Source of the DNA: JACOTK01 sp038256565
GTDB taxonomy: Bacteria; Actinomycetota; Acidimicrobiia; Acidimicrobiales; CADCSY01
Reading direction: 5' to 3'
Length of the DNA: 17,247 nt
NCBI GenBank assembly: GCA_038256565.1
Contig: JBBSKG010000055.1
Coordinates: forward strand, 1-17,247
Part shown: positions 7,071 through 14,257 of the stretch, in pieces
How the letters are laid out: every line of letters begins with the position of its first letter
Numbering within the stretch: position 1 is the stretch's first letter
Notes under the pieces: model-generated
Seen by the model: the letters and a program-made list of their open reading frames with translations, nothing else
The model's database searches: none
Told to the model about the DNA's origin: nothing
Position numbers and translations under genes: made by a program

Positions 7071-7520
7071 ATGACTGACAAACATCCTGCATCTGCTCTG
7101 CTCGAAATGCTGCCTGCCAACAAGCACCTCGGAATCACCGTGGACAAGATGGCCGATGGCAACGCTGAGGTTCGCCTTGGCTGGAAGCCAGAGATCGGCA
7201 ATCACGTTGGTTCTGTAAGTGCAGGGGCCCTGTTCTCACTTGCTGATTCCACAAGTGGTGCTGCCATGATCTCGGCCCTCGGCGATGCTATGAGCAACGT
7301 AACACCACTTGCTCGTGGTGGCGACATCAACTTCTTGAAGATGGCAAAAGGCGACATTGTTGGCCGTGCCTCGTTTAGCCCTGAGGAAATCAAGACCATT
7401 ATCACCGAGATCGAAACCGATGGCGTTAGCCGTCCAGTCGGCCATGTCGAGATGATCGACGCCAACGAAGTAGTGGTAGCCACCGCCGAGTTCCGCTGGC
7501 ACATCAAGCGCAACAGCTAA
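7071..7520 (+). CDS. Hotdog-fold thioesterase (PaaI/DUF4442-like)
   Basis: The 149-residue protein is a single hotdog domain: the signature GNHVGSVSAGALFSLADS (43-60) places the central helix with a candidate catalytic Asp59, followed by the beta-strands ending in VVVATAEFRWHIKR. Histidine-Val-Gly replaces the more usual His-Gly-Gly of PaaI, which points to the DUF4442/YiiD-C-like branch. It presumably hydrolyses an acyl-CoA or acyl-ACP thioester in the cytoplasm; the substrate is unknown. The ATG at 7071 is preferred over 7062 because of the promoter-like hexamer at 7058-7063. The gene is a monocistronic plus-strand unit between the divergent Nudix pair and the convergent groEL, ending at a strong shared terminator. 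Confidence 0.88.
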   Translation: MTDKHPASALLEMLPANKHLGITVDKMADGNAEVRLGWKPEIGNHVGSVSAGALFSLADSTSGAAMISALGDAMSNVTPLARGGDINFLKMAKGDIVGRASFSPEEIKTIITEIETDGVSRPVGHVEMIDANEVVVATAEFRWHIKRNS

Positions 7521-7537
7521 TTACAAACAAGCTGAAA

Positions 7538-7587
7538 AAAACTAACAAAGGGCCGGTCCCATGCAGGACCGGCCCTTTGTTAGTTTT
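7538..7587. terminator. Strong bidirectional intrinsic terminator between thioesterase and groEL
   Basis: Arms 7538-7559 and 7566-7587 are perfectly complementary over 22 bp around the loop CATGCA. The core GGGCCGGTCC is GC-rich, and each arm ends in AAAA or TTTT, with extra A's at 7535-7537 and a further TTTTT at 7590-7594. The T-run falls on the 3' side for both directions, so it can stop the plus-strand thioesterase transcript and the minus-strand groEL transcript. Confidence 0.95.
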
Positions 7588-7602
7588 GGTTTTTGGTAAG
7601 GA

Positions 7603-9243
7603 CTAGAAGCCCATGCCGCCCATGCCTGGGGGCATTCCGCCTCCGCCTCCGCCGCCACCCATTGGAGCTGCCTCTTCAGGCTTGTCAGCTACAAGGGCTT
7701 CGGTGGTAAGGATCAAAGCCGCGATGGAAGCTGCATTTTGCAGCGCAGCGCGAGTGACCTTTGCAGGGTCGATGACTCCAGCCTTGACTAGGTCTTCAAA
7801 CTCACCCGTTGCAGCATTAAGACCGACATTGCCGGTCTCACGCTCGATCTGCTGCACGGCAACTGAACCTTCAAGGCCAGCGTTCATGGCAATCCAACGA
7901 GCTGGAGCAGTTAGAGCCTTAAAGACAATGTCTGCACCAGTTGCTTCATCGCCCTCGAGCTTGAGAGCGCTGATGGCACTGCGGGAGCGAACCAAAGCAG
8001 TACCGCCTCCAGGGACTACGCCTTCTTCGATGGCGGCCCGGGTGGCAGAAAGTGCATCTTCGATGCGGTGCTTCTTTTCTTTAAGTTCAACCTCAGTCGC
8101 TGCACCAACCTTGACAACGGCAACGCCGCCAGAAAGCTTGGCGAGACGCTCCTGGAGCTTCTCACGATCCCAATCAGAATCAGTGTCGTCGATCTCACGG
8201 CGAATCTGAGCAACACGACCCTTGACATCTTCTGCAGTTCCAGCACCTTCGATGATGGTGGTGGTGTCTTTGGTGATGATGATCTTGCGAGCCTTGCCAA
8301 GCAGATCAAGAGTGGCATTCTCAACCTTGAGACCAACCTCTTCAGCAATGACTTGGCCGCCGGTTAGCACCGTCATATCTTGGAGCATTGCCTTACGACG
8401 CTCACCAAAACCAGGAGCCTTAACAGCAACCGAATTGAAGGTGCCACGAATCTTGTTGACAACCAGCGTGGCTAGAGCCTCGCCCTCAACATCTTCAGCA
8501 ATGATGACAAGTGGCTTACCTGTCTGCATCACCTTTTCGAGAACAGGCACCAGATCATGAACTGAGCTGATCTTTCCGTTTACAAACAACAGATAGGGCT
8601 CATCAAGAATTGCCTCTTGACGCTCAGGATCGGTCACAAAATAAGGCGAAAGATAGCCCTTGTCGAACTGCATGCCCTCGGTGAAATCAAGTTCCATACC
8701 AAAGGTGTTCGACTCTTCGACGGTCACGACACCGTCTTTGCCGACCTTGTCAATGGCCTCAGCAATGACATCGCCAATGGCAGGATCAGCAGCCGAAATA
8801 GACGCAACCTGGGCAATCTCAGACTTGTCGTCGACTTCCTTTGACATCTCACCAATGCTCGCAACAGCGGCAGCAACGGCCTTTTCGATGCCCTTGCGCA
8901 AGCCCATAGGGTTTGCTCCGGCAGCAACATTGCGAAGGCCTTCCTTAATGAGGGCCTGTGCCAAGACGGTCGCAGTGGTTGTTCCGTCACCAGCAACATC
9001 GTTGGTCTTAGTGGCAACTTCTTTGACCAGTTGGGCACCCATGTTCTCGAATGGGTCTTCGAGCTCGACTTCACGAGCGATAGAAACGCCGTCGTTAGTA
9101 ATGGTCGGAGCGCCGAATTTCTTATCGAGCACAACGTTGCGACCGCGTGGGCCGAGCGTGACCTTTACGGCATTTGCAAGCTTGTCAACGCCAGCCTCAA
9201 GGCTGCGTCGGGCCTGCTCATCAAACTGAATAATCTTGGACAT
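7603..9243 (-). CDS. groEL: Chaperonin GroEL (60 kDa chaperonin)
   Basis: GroEL forms the double-ring ATP-dependent folding chamber in the cytoplasm and works with GroES. The 546-residue product is full length, with the N-terminal segment typical of the family, the ATP-site motif AGDGTTTATVLAQAL near residue 85, the chaperonin signature AAIEEGVVPGGGTAL, and a glycine-methionine-rich tail including a run of eight glycines. The tail is of the Gly-Met (GroEL2/housekeeping) type, not the histidine-rich GroEL1 type of some actinobacteria. The ATG at 9243 follows AGGAG, which overlaps the groES stop codon, 12 bases after groES ends. It is controlled from the groES promoter with its CIRCE operator and ends just before the bidirectional terminator. 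Confidence 0.99.
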   Translation of the reverse strand: MSKIIQFDEQARRSLEAGVDKLANAVKVTLGPRGRNVVLDKKFGAPTITNDGVSIAREVELEDPFENMGAQLVKEVATKTNDVAGDGTTTATVLAQALIKEGLRNVAAGANPMGLRKGIEKAVAAAVASIGEMSKEVDDKSEIAQVASISAADPAIGDVIAEAIDKVGKDGVVTVEESNTFGMELDFTEGMQFDKGYLSPYFVTDPERQEAILDEPYLLFVNGKISSVHDLVPVLEKVMQTGKPLVIIAEDVEGEALATLVVNKIRGTFNSVAVKAPGFGERRKAMLQDMTVLTGGQVIAEEVGLKVENATLDLLGKARKIIITKDTTTIIEGAGTAEDVKGRVAQIRREIDDTDSDWDREKLQERLAKLSGGVAVVKVGAATEVELKEKKHRIEDALSATRAAIEEGVVPGGGTALVRSRSAISALKLEGDEATGADIVFKALTAPARWIAMNAGLEGSVAVQQIERETGNVGLNAATGEFEDLVKAGVIDPAKVTRAALQNAASIAALILTTEALVADKPEEAAPMGGGGGGGGMPPGMGGMGF

Positions 9244-9252
9244 ATTGTTGTT

Positions 9253-9258
9253 CTCCTA
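9253..9258 (-). promoter_or_regulatory. groEL ribosome binding site overlapping the groES stop
   Basis: TAGGAG on the minus strand holds both the groES stop codon TAG and the groEL Shine-Dalgarno AGGAG, nine bases before the groEL ATG. This suggests coupled translation of the two subunits. Confidence 0.8.
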
Positions 9259-9549
9259 CTTCTGGACCAGGGCAAGAACGTCGCGACTGGAAAGAATGAG
9301 AAGATCTTCACCATCAACGGTGATTTCCGTGCCTCCGTACTTGGAGTACACAACGGTGTCATTGACACTGATTCCGAGGGCGATGATCTCACCGCTCTGC
9401 TCTGAACGACGGCCTGGGCCGACAGCCAAAACAGTGCCCTGTTGGGGCTTTTCTTTGGCGGTATCAGGAATTACGAGACCTGATGCGGTCTTTTCTTCTG
9501 CTTCGTTGGCTCGCACTACTATGCGGTCCTCAAGTGGCTGAAGCTTCAT
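9256..9549 (-). CDS. groES: Co-chaperonin GroES (10 kDa chaperonin)
   Basis: GroES caps the GroEL chamber. The 97-residue product has the family start MKLQPLEDRIVV, the mobile-loop region EAEEKTASGLVIPDTAKEKP (residues 17-36) and the conserved GTVLAVGPG and VVYSKYGGTE segments. Length is standard. The ATG at 9549 is selected because GGAGG lies five bases upstream (9555-9559); an in-frame start at 9561 would precede that site. It is the first gene after the CIRCE operator and shares a transcript with groEL. It may also receive read-through from tsaD, since no hairpin terminator is visible between them. Confidence 0.98.
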   Translation of the reverse strand: MKLQPLEDRIVVRANEAEEKTASGLVIPDTAKEKPQQGTVLAVGPGRRSEQSGEIIALGISVNDTVVYSKYGGTEITVDGEDLLILSSRDVLALVQK

Positions 9550-9554
9550 ATGCG

Positions 9555-9559
9555 CCTCC
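9555..9559 (-). promoter_or_regulatory. groES ribosome binding site
   Basis: GGAGG on the minus strand, five bases before the ATG at 9549, fixes the groES start over the in-frame alternative at 9561. Confidence 0.85.
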
Positions 9560-9567
9560 ATTTGGCG

Positions 9568-9602
9568 ATCGTTAGCACTCTCATGGGTAGAGTGCTAACG
9601 AT
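9568..9602. promoter_or_regulatory. CIRCE operator (HrcA binding site)
   Basis: TTAGCACTC (9572-9580), nine bases, GAGTGCTAA (9590-9598) is an exact match to the CIRCE consensus. The palindrome extends to 13-bp arms (9568-9580 and 9590-9602). HrcA represses chaperonin genes through this element and releases it on heat shock. It overlaps the -10 of the groES promoter. hrcA itself is not in the window. Confidence 0.97.
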
Positions 9603-9626
9603 AGACCGACAAATGAGACGGCACAA
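9598..9626 (-). promoter_or_regulatory. Sigma-A-type promoter of groES-groEL
   Basis: On the minus strand TTGTGC (9626-9621) and TATCGT (9603-9598) are separated by 17 bases. The -10 lies on the outer edge of the CIRCE palindrome, so bound HrcA would block polymerase. Transcription should start near 9591, inside the operator. Confidence 0.7.
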
Positions 9627-9652
9627 CCTCGGGCCAAAAAAGGGTGGACGCT

Positions 9653-10696
9653 CTATATAACGCTGGGAAAACCAAGGCCGGGGGTTACTCCAATGTCGAG
9701 TGACGATGGTCCATCGGCCACCAGACGCCACCACCCAACTGAAGCAACCATGGCAGCGTTGTCGGTACACATGGCACGACTTGGCAGGTAGCCATGTAAG
9801 CCATCGGCAACACAGACATCGAGCATCGCCTCACGAAGCTGCGAATTGGCGGCCACCCCTCCACTGAGGCAAATGCCCTTAGCCCCCATCGCACGAGCCG
9901 CGCCACGAGCCTTATGTACTAAGACGTCAACAACCGCCTGTTGAAAGCTCGCAGCCACATTGACTGTGCTTACATCGGGGTTCTTTCGCACGTGATTAAT
10001 GACGGCTGTCTTCAAACCAGAAAAACTAAAATCAAAACCGTTGTCGAGCATGGCCCGAGGAAAAGCAATGGCCTTGGGGTCACCAGACATAGCTTCGCGA
10101 TCAATTGCTGGGCCACCTGGATAGCCAAGGCCGAGATAACGAGCGACCTTGTCAAACGCTTCGCCAGCTGCATCATCAAGTGTCGAACCCATGATCTGAT
10201 ACTGACCGTGACCATGGAAGCCAACCAACAGGGTGTGTCCTCCTGAGGCAATCAGCACTAGCAGTGGAAACTCTAGAGCTGGCTCTTCTAGCAAAGCTGC
10301 ATAGAGATGAGCCTCAAGGTGATTGACGCCCACAAGTGGAACGTCCCATGCAAGCGCTAATGCCTTTGCGGCGCTCACTCCCACTAGCAATGATCCAACC
10401 AGACCTGGGCCTGCGGTGACGGCAACGGCGTCTATTTCGGCATCGGTAAGACCTGACTCAACCATTGCCCGTGCAACAACTGGGGTAATCAACGCAACAT
10501 GGGCACGACTTGCAACCTCTGGGACGACCCCGCCGAATCGAGCATGGAGATCGACCTGGCTCGAAACCACAGACGACAACACATCGCGACCTCCCCTCAC
10601 AACGGCAGCTGCGGTTTCATCGCAACTCGTCTCAATTCCCAAGATGGCTGTGCGCTCATGCGCCCAGACTCCTGCGTTCATACCGACTTCGCTCAT
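9653..10696 (-). CDS. tsaD: tRNA N6-adenosine threonylcarbamoyltransferase TsaD
   Basis: TsaD (Kae1/Gcp family) transfers threonylcarbamoyl from threonylcarbamoyl-AMP to A37 of ANN-decoding tRNAs, making t6A, with TsaB and TsaE, both encoded just upstream. The protein has the ASKHA fold motifs: ILGIETSCDET (18-28), the metal-binding His126 and His130 in VNHLEAHLYA, IASGGHTLL, FSFSGLKTAV, SGGVAANSQLR, and CTDNAAM, which supplies the metal-binding Asp. Length 347 is normal. The ATG overlaps the rimI stop by one base (TAATG) with GGAAGG six bases upstream, which favours this start over an in-frame ATG at 10681. groES follows about 100 bases downstream. Confidence 0.98.
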   Translation of the reverse strand: MSEVGMNAGVWAHERTAILGIETSCDETAAAVVRGGRDVLSSVVSSQVDLHARFGGVVPEVASRAHVALITPVVARAMVESGLTDAEIDAVAVTAGPGLVGSLLVGVSAAKALALAWDVPLVGVNHLEAHLYAALLEEPALEFPLLVLIASGGHTLLVGFHGHGQYQIMGSTLDDAAGEAFDKVARYLGLGYPGGPAIDREAMSGDPKAIAFPRAMLDNGFDFSFSGLKTAVINHVRKNPDVSTVNVAASFQQAVVDVLVHKARGAARAMGAKGICLSGGVAANSQLREAMLDVCVADGLHGYLPSRAMCTDNAAMVASVGWWRLVADGPSSLDIGVTPGLGFPSVI

Positions 10697-11265
10697 TAAA
10701 TGCCTTCCACAATGGTGGTGCCAGGAATCGCAGCTTCAATGGCGTTCAACCGTTCGCCATATTCCTCAAGATCAACGTCATGTGCCCACATGACCAGCGC
10801 GTCTTCATTGGTCTCTGCGTAATAACCCTTGCGCACACCTGCAGGAACGAAACCAAAATTGCGATAGAGCGCCTGAGCTATCGCATTGCTAACTCGAACC
10901 TCAAGCGTCAACGCGCGACAACCCCGCTCAATCGAGGTTCGAGCCAATAACAACAACAGCCGAGTGGCGATCTTGTTCCCCTGTAAACGTGGGTCAACAG
11001 CCAAATTTGAGATGTGCCCATCGTCCGCAAGGACCATCAACCCTCCATAGCCAACAACACCACCTCCAACTCGGGCGACTAGATAGACGCGGGTTTGACG
11101 AATGGCCAACTCAGAAAGAAAGAGGCCAAGCGTCCAAGGGCGGGGGTAAACCTCACCTTCGATGCGCAACACCGAACGCAGATGACGCCGACGCATTGAG
11201 GTGATGAACACATCTAGCTGGGGAGCCTCTTGACTATTGGACGAAATATCGGTAGCCACCGTCAC
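10696..11265 (-). CDS. rimI: GNAT N-acetyltransferase, ribosomal protein S18 alanine acetyltransferase-like
   Basis: The 189-residue protein is a GNAT-fold acetyltransferase: an N-terminal SMRRRHLRSVLRIEGEVYPRPWT matching RimI, motif A ISNLAVDPRLQGNKIATRLL (acetyl-CoA pyrophosphate loop, near residues 84-103), and motif B ALYRNFGFVPAGVRKGYY. RimI acetylates the N-terminus of ribosomal protein S18 in Escherichia coli; actinobacterial homologues in the tsa cluster are often relaxed in target. The loop reads Gln-x-x-Lys-x-Ala where many GNATs have Gln-x-x-Gly-x-Gly/Ala. An N-terminal extension of roughly 15 residues precedes the domain. The GTG start overlaps the tsaB stop by four bases (GTGA). 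Placement between tsaB and tsaD matches the usual tsaB-rimI-tsaD order. Confidence 0.93.
   Translation of the reverse strand: MTVATDISSNSQEAPQLDVFITSMRRRHLRSVLRIEGEVYPRPWTLGLFLSELAIRQTRVYLVARVGGGVVGYGGLMVLADDGHISNLAVDPRLQGNKIATRLLLLLARTSIERGCRALTLEVRVSNAIAQALYRNFGFVPAGVRKGYYAETNEDALVMWAHDVDLEEYGERLNAIEAAIPGTTIVEGI
10703..10708 (-). promoter_or_regulatory. tsaD ribosome binding site inside rimI
   Basis: GGAAGG on the minus strand, within the last codons of rimI and six bases before the overlapping tsaD ATG, supports the start at 10696. Confidence 0.65.
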
Positions 11266-11960
11266 GTCCGCTCTCGGGTCTCCCAGTTGATCTCAACATC
11301 AGCCTTTCGCAAATAGACCGGTTCAAGCTCCCACGAATTGACGAACTGTTCACGCAGCGCTTGAGCGTGAGCAAGCTGGACAAGCGACCCAGGCGAAGGG
11401 TAAGCCAAGCCAGTCTCGCCGATCTCGACTCGAATGAGATCAGACAATTGTTCACCGTAGCGAAGGGCTCCATCTCCAACGGCTAAAACCTCTTCTCCCC
11501 GAGCAATGATCTCTGAACACAATTCCTCAGGAGTTCCGAGACACTGATCTGAAAGACGCTGTATGCCGCCAGGGACCTGACGATAGAACCCATAAAAAAC
11601 CTCTCCCCGACGAGCATCTATTACCGAGACAATCAAACGATTTGTCCAACGGACGGGAAAAGCAAGCAGATCAAGGCTTGAAACCCCAACCATAGGAACC
11701 CGCAAGGCCATGGCCATTGCCTTGGCAGTCGCAACGCCAACTCTGAGACCGGTGAATAACCCAGGGCCAACGTCAACCGCTATTGCACTTATCTCACTTA
11801 ATTCAATTCTGGCTTGGCGACGAATGAAATCAATAGCTGGAGCCAGGGTCTCGGCATGGCGTCGACCTTTGGCCGAATGAAACGAAGCAAGCACCCCCTC
11901 GTGACCGCCAATAGCACAGCCCACCTGTGGAGTTGCGGTGTCAATGCCGAGAATGAGCAT
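11262..11960 (-). CDS. tsaB: t6A biosynthesis dimerisation protein TsaB
   Basis: TsaB is the non-catalytic ASKHA-fold partner that dimerises with TsaD. The 232-residue product begins LILGIDTATPQVGCAI, has the family KGRRHAETLAPAIDF (30-44), DVGPGLFTGLRVGVATAKAMA and IDARRGEVFYGFY, then a C-terminal region ending in EPVYLRKADVEINW. The second motif corresponds to the GPGSFTGLR signature of the family, with Leu for Ser. The ATG at 11960 overlaps the tsaE stop by one base (TAATG). A longer in-frame reading up to 12020 would overlap tsaE and is rejected. rimI begins in its last codons. With tsaE and tsaD here, only the L-threonylcarbamoyladenylate synthase TsaC is missing from the pathway in this window. 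Confidence 0.96.
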   Translation of the reverse strand: MLILGIDTATPQVGCAIGGHEGVLASFHSAKGRRHAETLAPAIDFIRRQARIELSEISAIAVDVGPGLFTGLRVGVATAKAMAMALRVPMVGVSSLDLLAFPVRWTNRLIVSVIDARRGEVFYGFYRQVPGGIQRLSDQCLGTPEELCSEIIARGEEVLAVGDGALRYGEQLSDLIRVEIGETGLAYPSPGSLVQLAHAQALREQFVNSWELEPVYLRKADVEINWETRERT

Positions 11961-12460
11961 TAGCCATCCACCAGCCAAAGCCCAAGAAGTTGTTGGAGAG
12001 ACACGGCACGTTGCACCCAAGAAGGCCCCACAAGGTGCATCAGCAAGCGACGCTCGTCATCGTCTTCACCATAAGTCAATCGGATCTCCAAAAAAGACGA
12101 GGGAATGGCTGGGGTTACGACATCGCCCCATTCGATAACCGTCACTGCTTCATCATCGACGAACTCGTCGGCCAAGCCCATATCAAGAGCTTCTTGAAGA
12201 TGGTCGATGCGATACATGTCGAGATGATGCAGACGCATCCCATCTCTGTTGTGACAGTCGTAGCTTCGAGCAAGTGTGAAAGTAGGACTCGTTACCTGCT
12301 CAGCAACGCCCAGTCCACGTGCCAAACCCTGAGTAAAGGCAGTCTTGCCTGCTCCAAGATCGCCAGCAAGCACAATCACGTCGCCCTGGCTGATAAGGCC
12401 AGCAAGGGCCTCGGCAAGGCGCTGAGTATCAGGTGCATTCTTGGTTATGGCGATAATCAC
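11960..12460 (-). CDS. tsaE: t6A biosynthesis ATPase TsaE
   Basis: TsaE is a small P-loop ATPase that binds the TsaB-TsaD dimer and resets it between t6A cycles. The 166-residue protein has Walker A GDLGAGKT (33-40), the family VTSPTFTL (56-63), HHLDMYRI (78-85) and IEWGD (109-113), all typical. The start is a GTG at 12460 with GAGG upstream. Length fits the family; a C-terminal extension of about 20 residues with no clear motif precedes the overlap with tsaB. A 103-base gap separates it from alr, the longest gap in this cluster, and holds promoter-like sequence, so tsaE may head its own sub-transcript. Confidence 0.96.
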   Translation of the reverse strand: MIIAITKNAPDTQRLAEALAGLISQGDVIVLAGDLGAGKTAFTQGLARGLGVAEQVTSPTFTLARSYDCHNRDGMRLHHLDMYRIDHLQEALDMGLADEFVDDEAVTVIEWGDVVTPAIPSSFLEIRLTYGEDDDERRLLMHLVGPSWVQRAVSLQQLLGLWLVDG

Positions 12461-12488
12461 TGAATGACCTCATAACCCTGTCTGTAGC

Positions 12489-12543
12489 TCCGCTTGTCGG
12501 CGGACACTCTAGACACAAGAGACGTTAAACCAATCACAAGAGA
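12489..12543 (-). promoter_or_regulatory. Possible promoter/operator region upstream of tsaE
   Basis: On the minus strand TTGGTT (12533-12528) and TAGAGT (12511-12506) are 16 bases apart and could form a promoter. A 9-base direct repeat CACAAGAGA (plus strand) occurs at 12514-12522 and 12535-12543, 21 bases apart start to start. A 5-bp palindrome TCCGC/GCGGA (12489-12493 and 12500-12504) lies where transcription would begin. The function is inferred only. Confidence 0.35.
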
Positions 12544-12563
12544 ATGCTAGAGGTGAACGTTGG

Positions 12564-13724
12564 TCATCGCGCTTGATGGCGACGAGGAACCCGTGACGAG
12601 ATGCCACAAACCACCTCATAAGAAATGGTGTCCAACCATGTTGCCCAATCATCGGCTGTAATTTGTTCGTTTCCTTGTGTGCCAATAAGAACAACCTCAT
12701 CACCTTGAGATATCGACGACTCGTCAGCGGGGCCGCAATCGACAAGAAACTGGTCCATGGTGATCGTTCCCACAATCGGACGACGACGGCCCCCAATAAG
12801 AACTTCTCCACCCACCGCCGATAGTCGCCGTGCAACACCATCTGCATAGCCAAGGGGCACAGTAGCAATCACGGTGTCGATGTCGCACCTATGCCTCTGT
12901 CCATAAGACAAGGATTCACCAGCAGTGACCGTCTTCACGTGCGATACCTCTGCGACAAGACTGAATGCGGGGCGCAGGGGTAGGCGTCCATGCATTGCTG
13001 GACTGGGGTCGAGGCCATAGCTAGCAATGCCGCAACGCACCATGTCATAACGAAGGTCTGAACGGTCGATGGCCGCCGCCGAATTTGAAGCATGCAAAAG
13101 TGGTATTTCAATACCCTCTGCCCGCACGGCCGCTTGAGCAGATTCAAAACGCTCTCGTTGTGTATCTGTAAATGGGTTGTCTGGTTCGTCGGCTACGGCA
13201 CAATGAGTCCAGAGTCCAGCCAGTTCTAATTCAGGTCGCCTAGCGATGCTGCGAGCTAGCTCCCCAACGTCTTTAGGCTGAGCGCCTACCCGGTGCATGC
13301 CAGTATCAACCTTAAGATGGACAGCCACTGGATTGCCCGCTTTTTGAGCGCTTGCCTTGGCAATTGCCTCAATGCCCCTCTCCGTATAAACAGCACAATC
13401 CAGACCAATAGCAACCGCTACTTCTGCTGCTTCAAATGAGGGTTCCGAAAGCAAGAGAATCGGCGCATCAATTCCGGCATCACGTAAAATAACCGCCTCA
13501 TCTACCACCGCGACTGCAAGCCATTGAGCACCGCCGGCTAATGCAGCCCTTGCCACTTCAACCGAACCATGGCCGTAGCCATCGGCCTTAACCACCGTGC
13601 ACACGACTGCAGGTGCAACCAGCTCAACCAGACTGGCAACATTGTGCCTCACTGCGTCTAGGTCAACGATCACCCATGCGGGACGGTACCTTGCCGCCGG
13701 AGAGGCTTCTTGCGATTCAGTCAC
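12564..13724 (-). CDS. alr: Alanine racemase
   Basis: Alr interconverts L- and D-alanine with pyridoxal phosphate, supplying D-Ala for peptidoglycan in the cytoplasm. The 386-residue protein has the cofactor lysine Lys46 in VVKADGYGHG, the second catalytic base Tyr274 in LSYGQRHRC, the substrate-pocket motif TITMDQFLVD, and the C-terminal SYEVVCGISSRVPR. Both domains (N-terminal TIM barrel and C-terminal beta domain) are complete. The GTG start overlaps the stop of the CBS gene by four bases (GTGA), with GGGAGG close upstream. The arrangement suggests coupling with the CBS-domain gene. It is followed by the 103-base gap before tsaE. Confidence 0.98.
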   Translation of the reverse strand: MTESQEASPAARYRPAWVIVDLDAVRHNVASLVELVAPAVVCTVVKADGYGHGSVEVARAALAGGAQWLAVAVVDEAVILRDAGIDAPILLLSEPSFEAAEVAVAIGLDCAVYTERGIEAIAKASAQKAGNPVAVHLKVDTGMHRVGAQPKDVGELARSIARRPELELAGLWTHCAVADEPDNPFTDTQRERFESAQAAVRAEGIEIPLLHASNSAAAIDRSDLRYDMVRCGIASYGLDPSPAMHGRLPLRPAFSLVAEVSHVKTVTAGESLSYGQRHRCDIDTVIATVPLGYADGVARRLSAVGGEVLIGGRRRPIVGTITMDQFLVDCGPADESSISQGDEVVLIGTQGNEQITADDWATWLDTISYEVVCGISSRVPRRHQAR

Positions 13725-14197
13725 GAGCCTCCCGAATCATCAATCACGGCCTTGATGATGTCACCACGAGCGATGATGCCAACGAGTTGGCCTTCACGAG
13801 TTACGGGCAAACGACTCACGTGACGTTCGTGCATAAGCGTCGCGGCTCGCTCCAATGTGTCGTCTTCTGCACAGGTAATCACCTTCGGCTGCATCACCTC
13901 GCCAACAGTCGCCCCCACAGCACGACGAAGCTCTTCTTCGAAACGTCGATGTGAAGACGGCAGCTCAAGATAGGCACCAAAAAGAGATATGACCGTTGGG
14001 TAATGAAGCTTGGTCTCTTGCACTAACAAATCATCAGTAGTGAGAACACCAACCACATGGCCATCGGCGTCAATCACTGGTCCACCGTCAACCCCGTTGT
14101 CAGCAAGGCGCCTGGTGGCATCACCAATAGCCTCCTCAGGCGAAAACGTCACGACCTCGGTGGTCATTACCTGGCGAACAAGTACAGAACGGGGCAT
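13721..14197 (-). CDS. Two-CBS-domain protein
   Basis: The 158-residue protein is a Bateman pair: CBS1 begins VRQVMTTEVVTFSPEEAIGDA and ends near GVLTTDDLL (about 7-58), a linker of roughly 38 residues holds LPSSHRRFEEELRRAVG, and CBS2 begins VGEVMQPKVITCAEDDT and ends GIIARGDIIKAV (about 97-152). CBS pairs bind adenine nucleotides or SAM and usually regulate a partner. No catalytic or membrane domain is attached. The ATG follows AGGAAGGACACC. It overlaps alr by four bases and follows nnr by 60 bases; this neighbour arrangement suggests a role linked to the operon's functions, but the ligand and target are unknown. Two TAGGTT hexamers (14239-14244 and 14217-14222, minus) sit in the gap upstream, neither with a clear -35. 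Confidence 0.93.
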   Translation of the reverse strand: MPRSVLVRQVMTTEVVTFSPEEAIGDATRRLADNGVDGGPVIDADGHVVGVLTTDDLLVQETKLHYPTVISLFGAYLELPSSHRRFEEELRRAVGATVGEVMQPKVITCAEDDTLERAATLMHERHVSRLPVTREGQLVGIIARGDIIKAVIDDSGGS

Positions 14198-14257
14198 GGT
14201 GTCCTTCCTGGTTGAAAACCTACCTGCTGAGCTTACCGAACCTATTGGATCATTGAC

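Noticed and set aside
7613..8209. A long plus-strand ORF opposite the 3' part of groEL with proline-rich start
   Set aside because: The proline run is the complement of the GroEL glycine tail. Strong groEL codon bias commonly leaves antisense frames open, and the terminator lies just before it.
8660..9229. A 189-codon plus-strand ORF opposite groEL
   Set aside because: Ser/Thr/Ala-rich antisense shadow with no ribosome binding site or domain.
9636..9641. Six-T run on the minus strand after tsaD as a terminator
   Set aside because: No stable hairpin precedes it.
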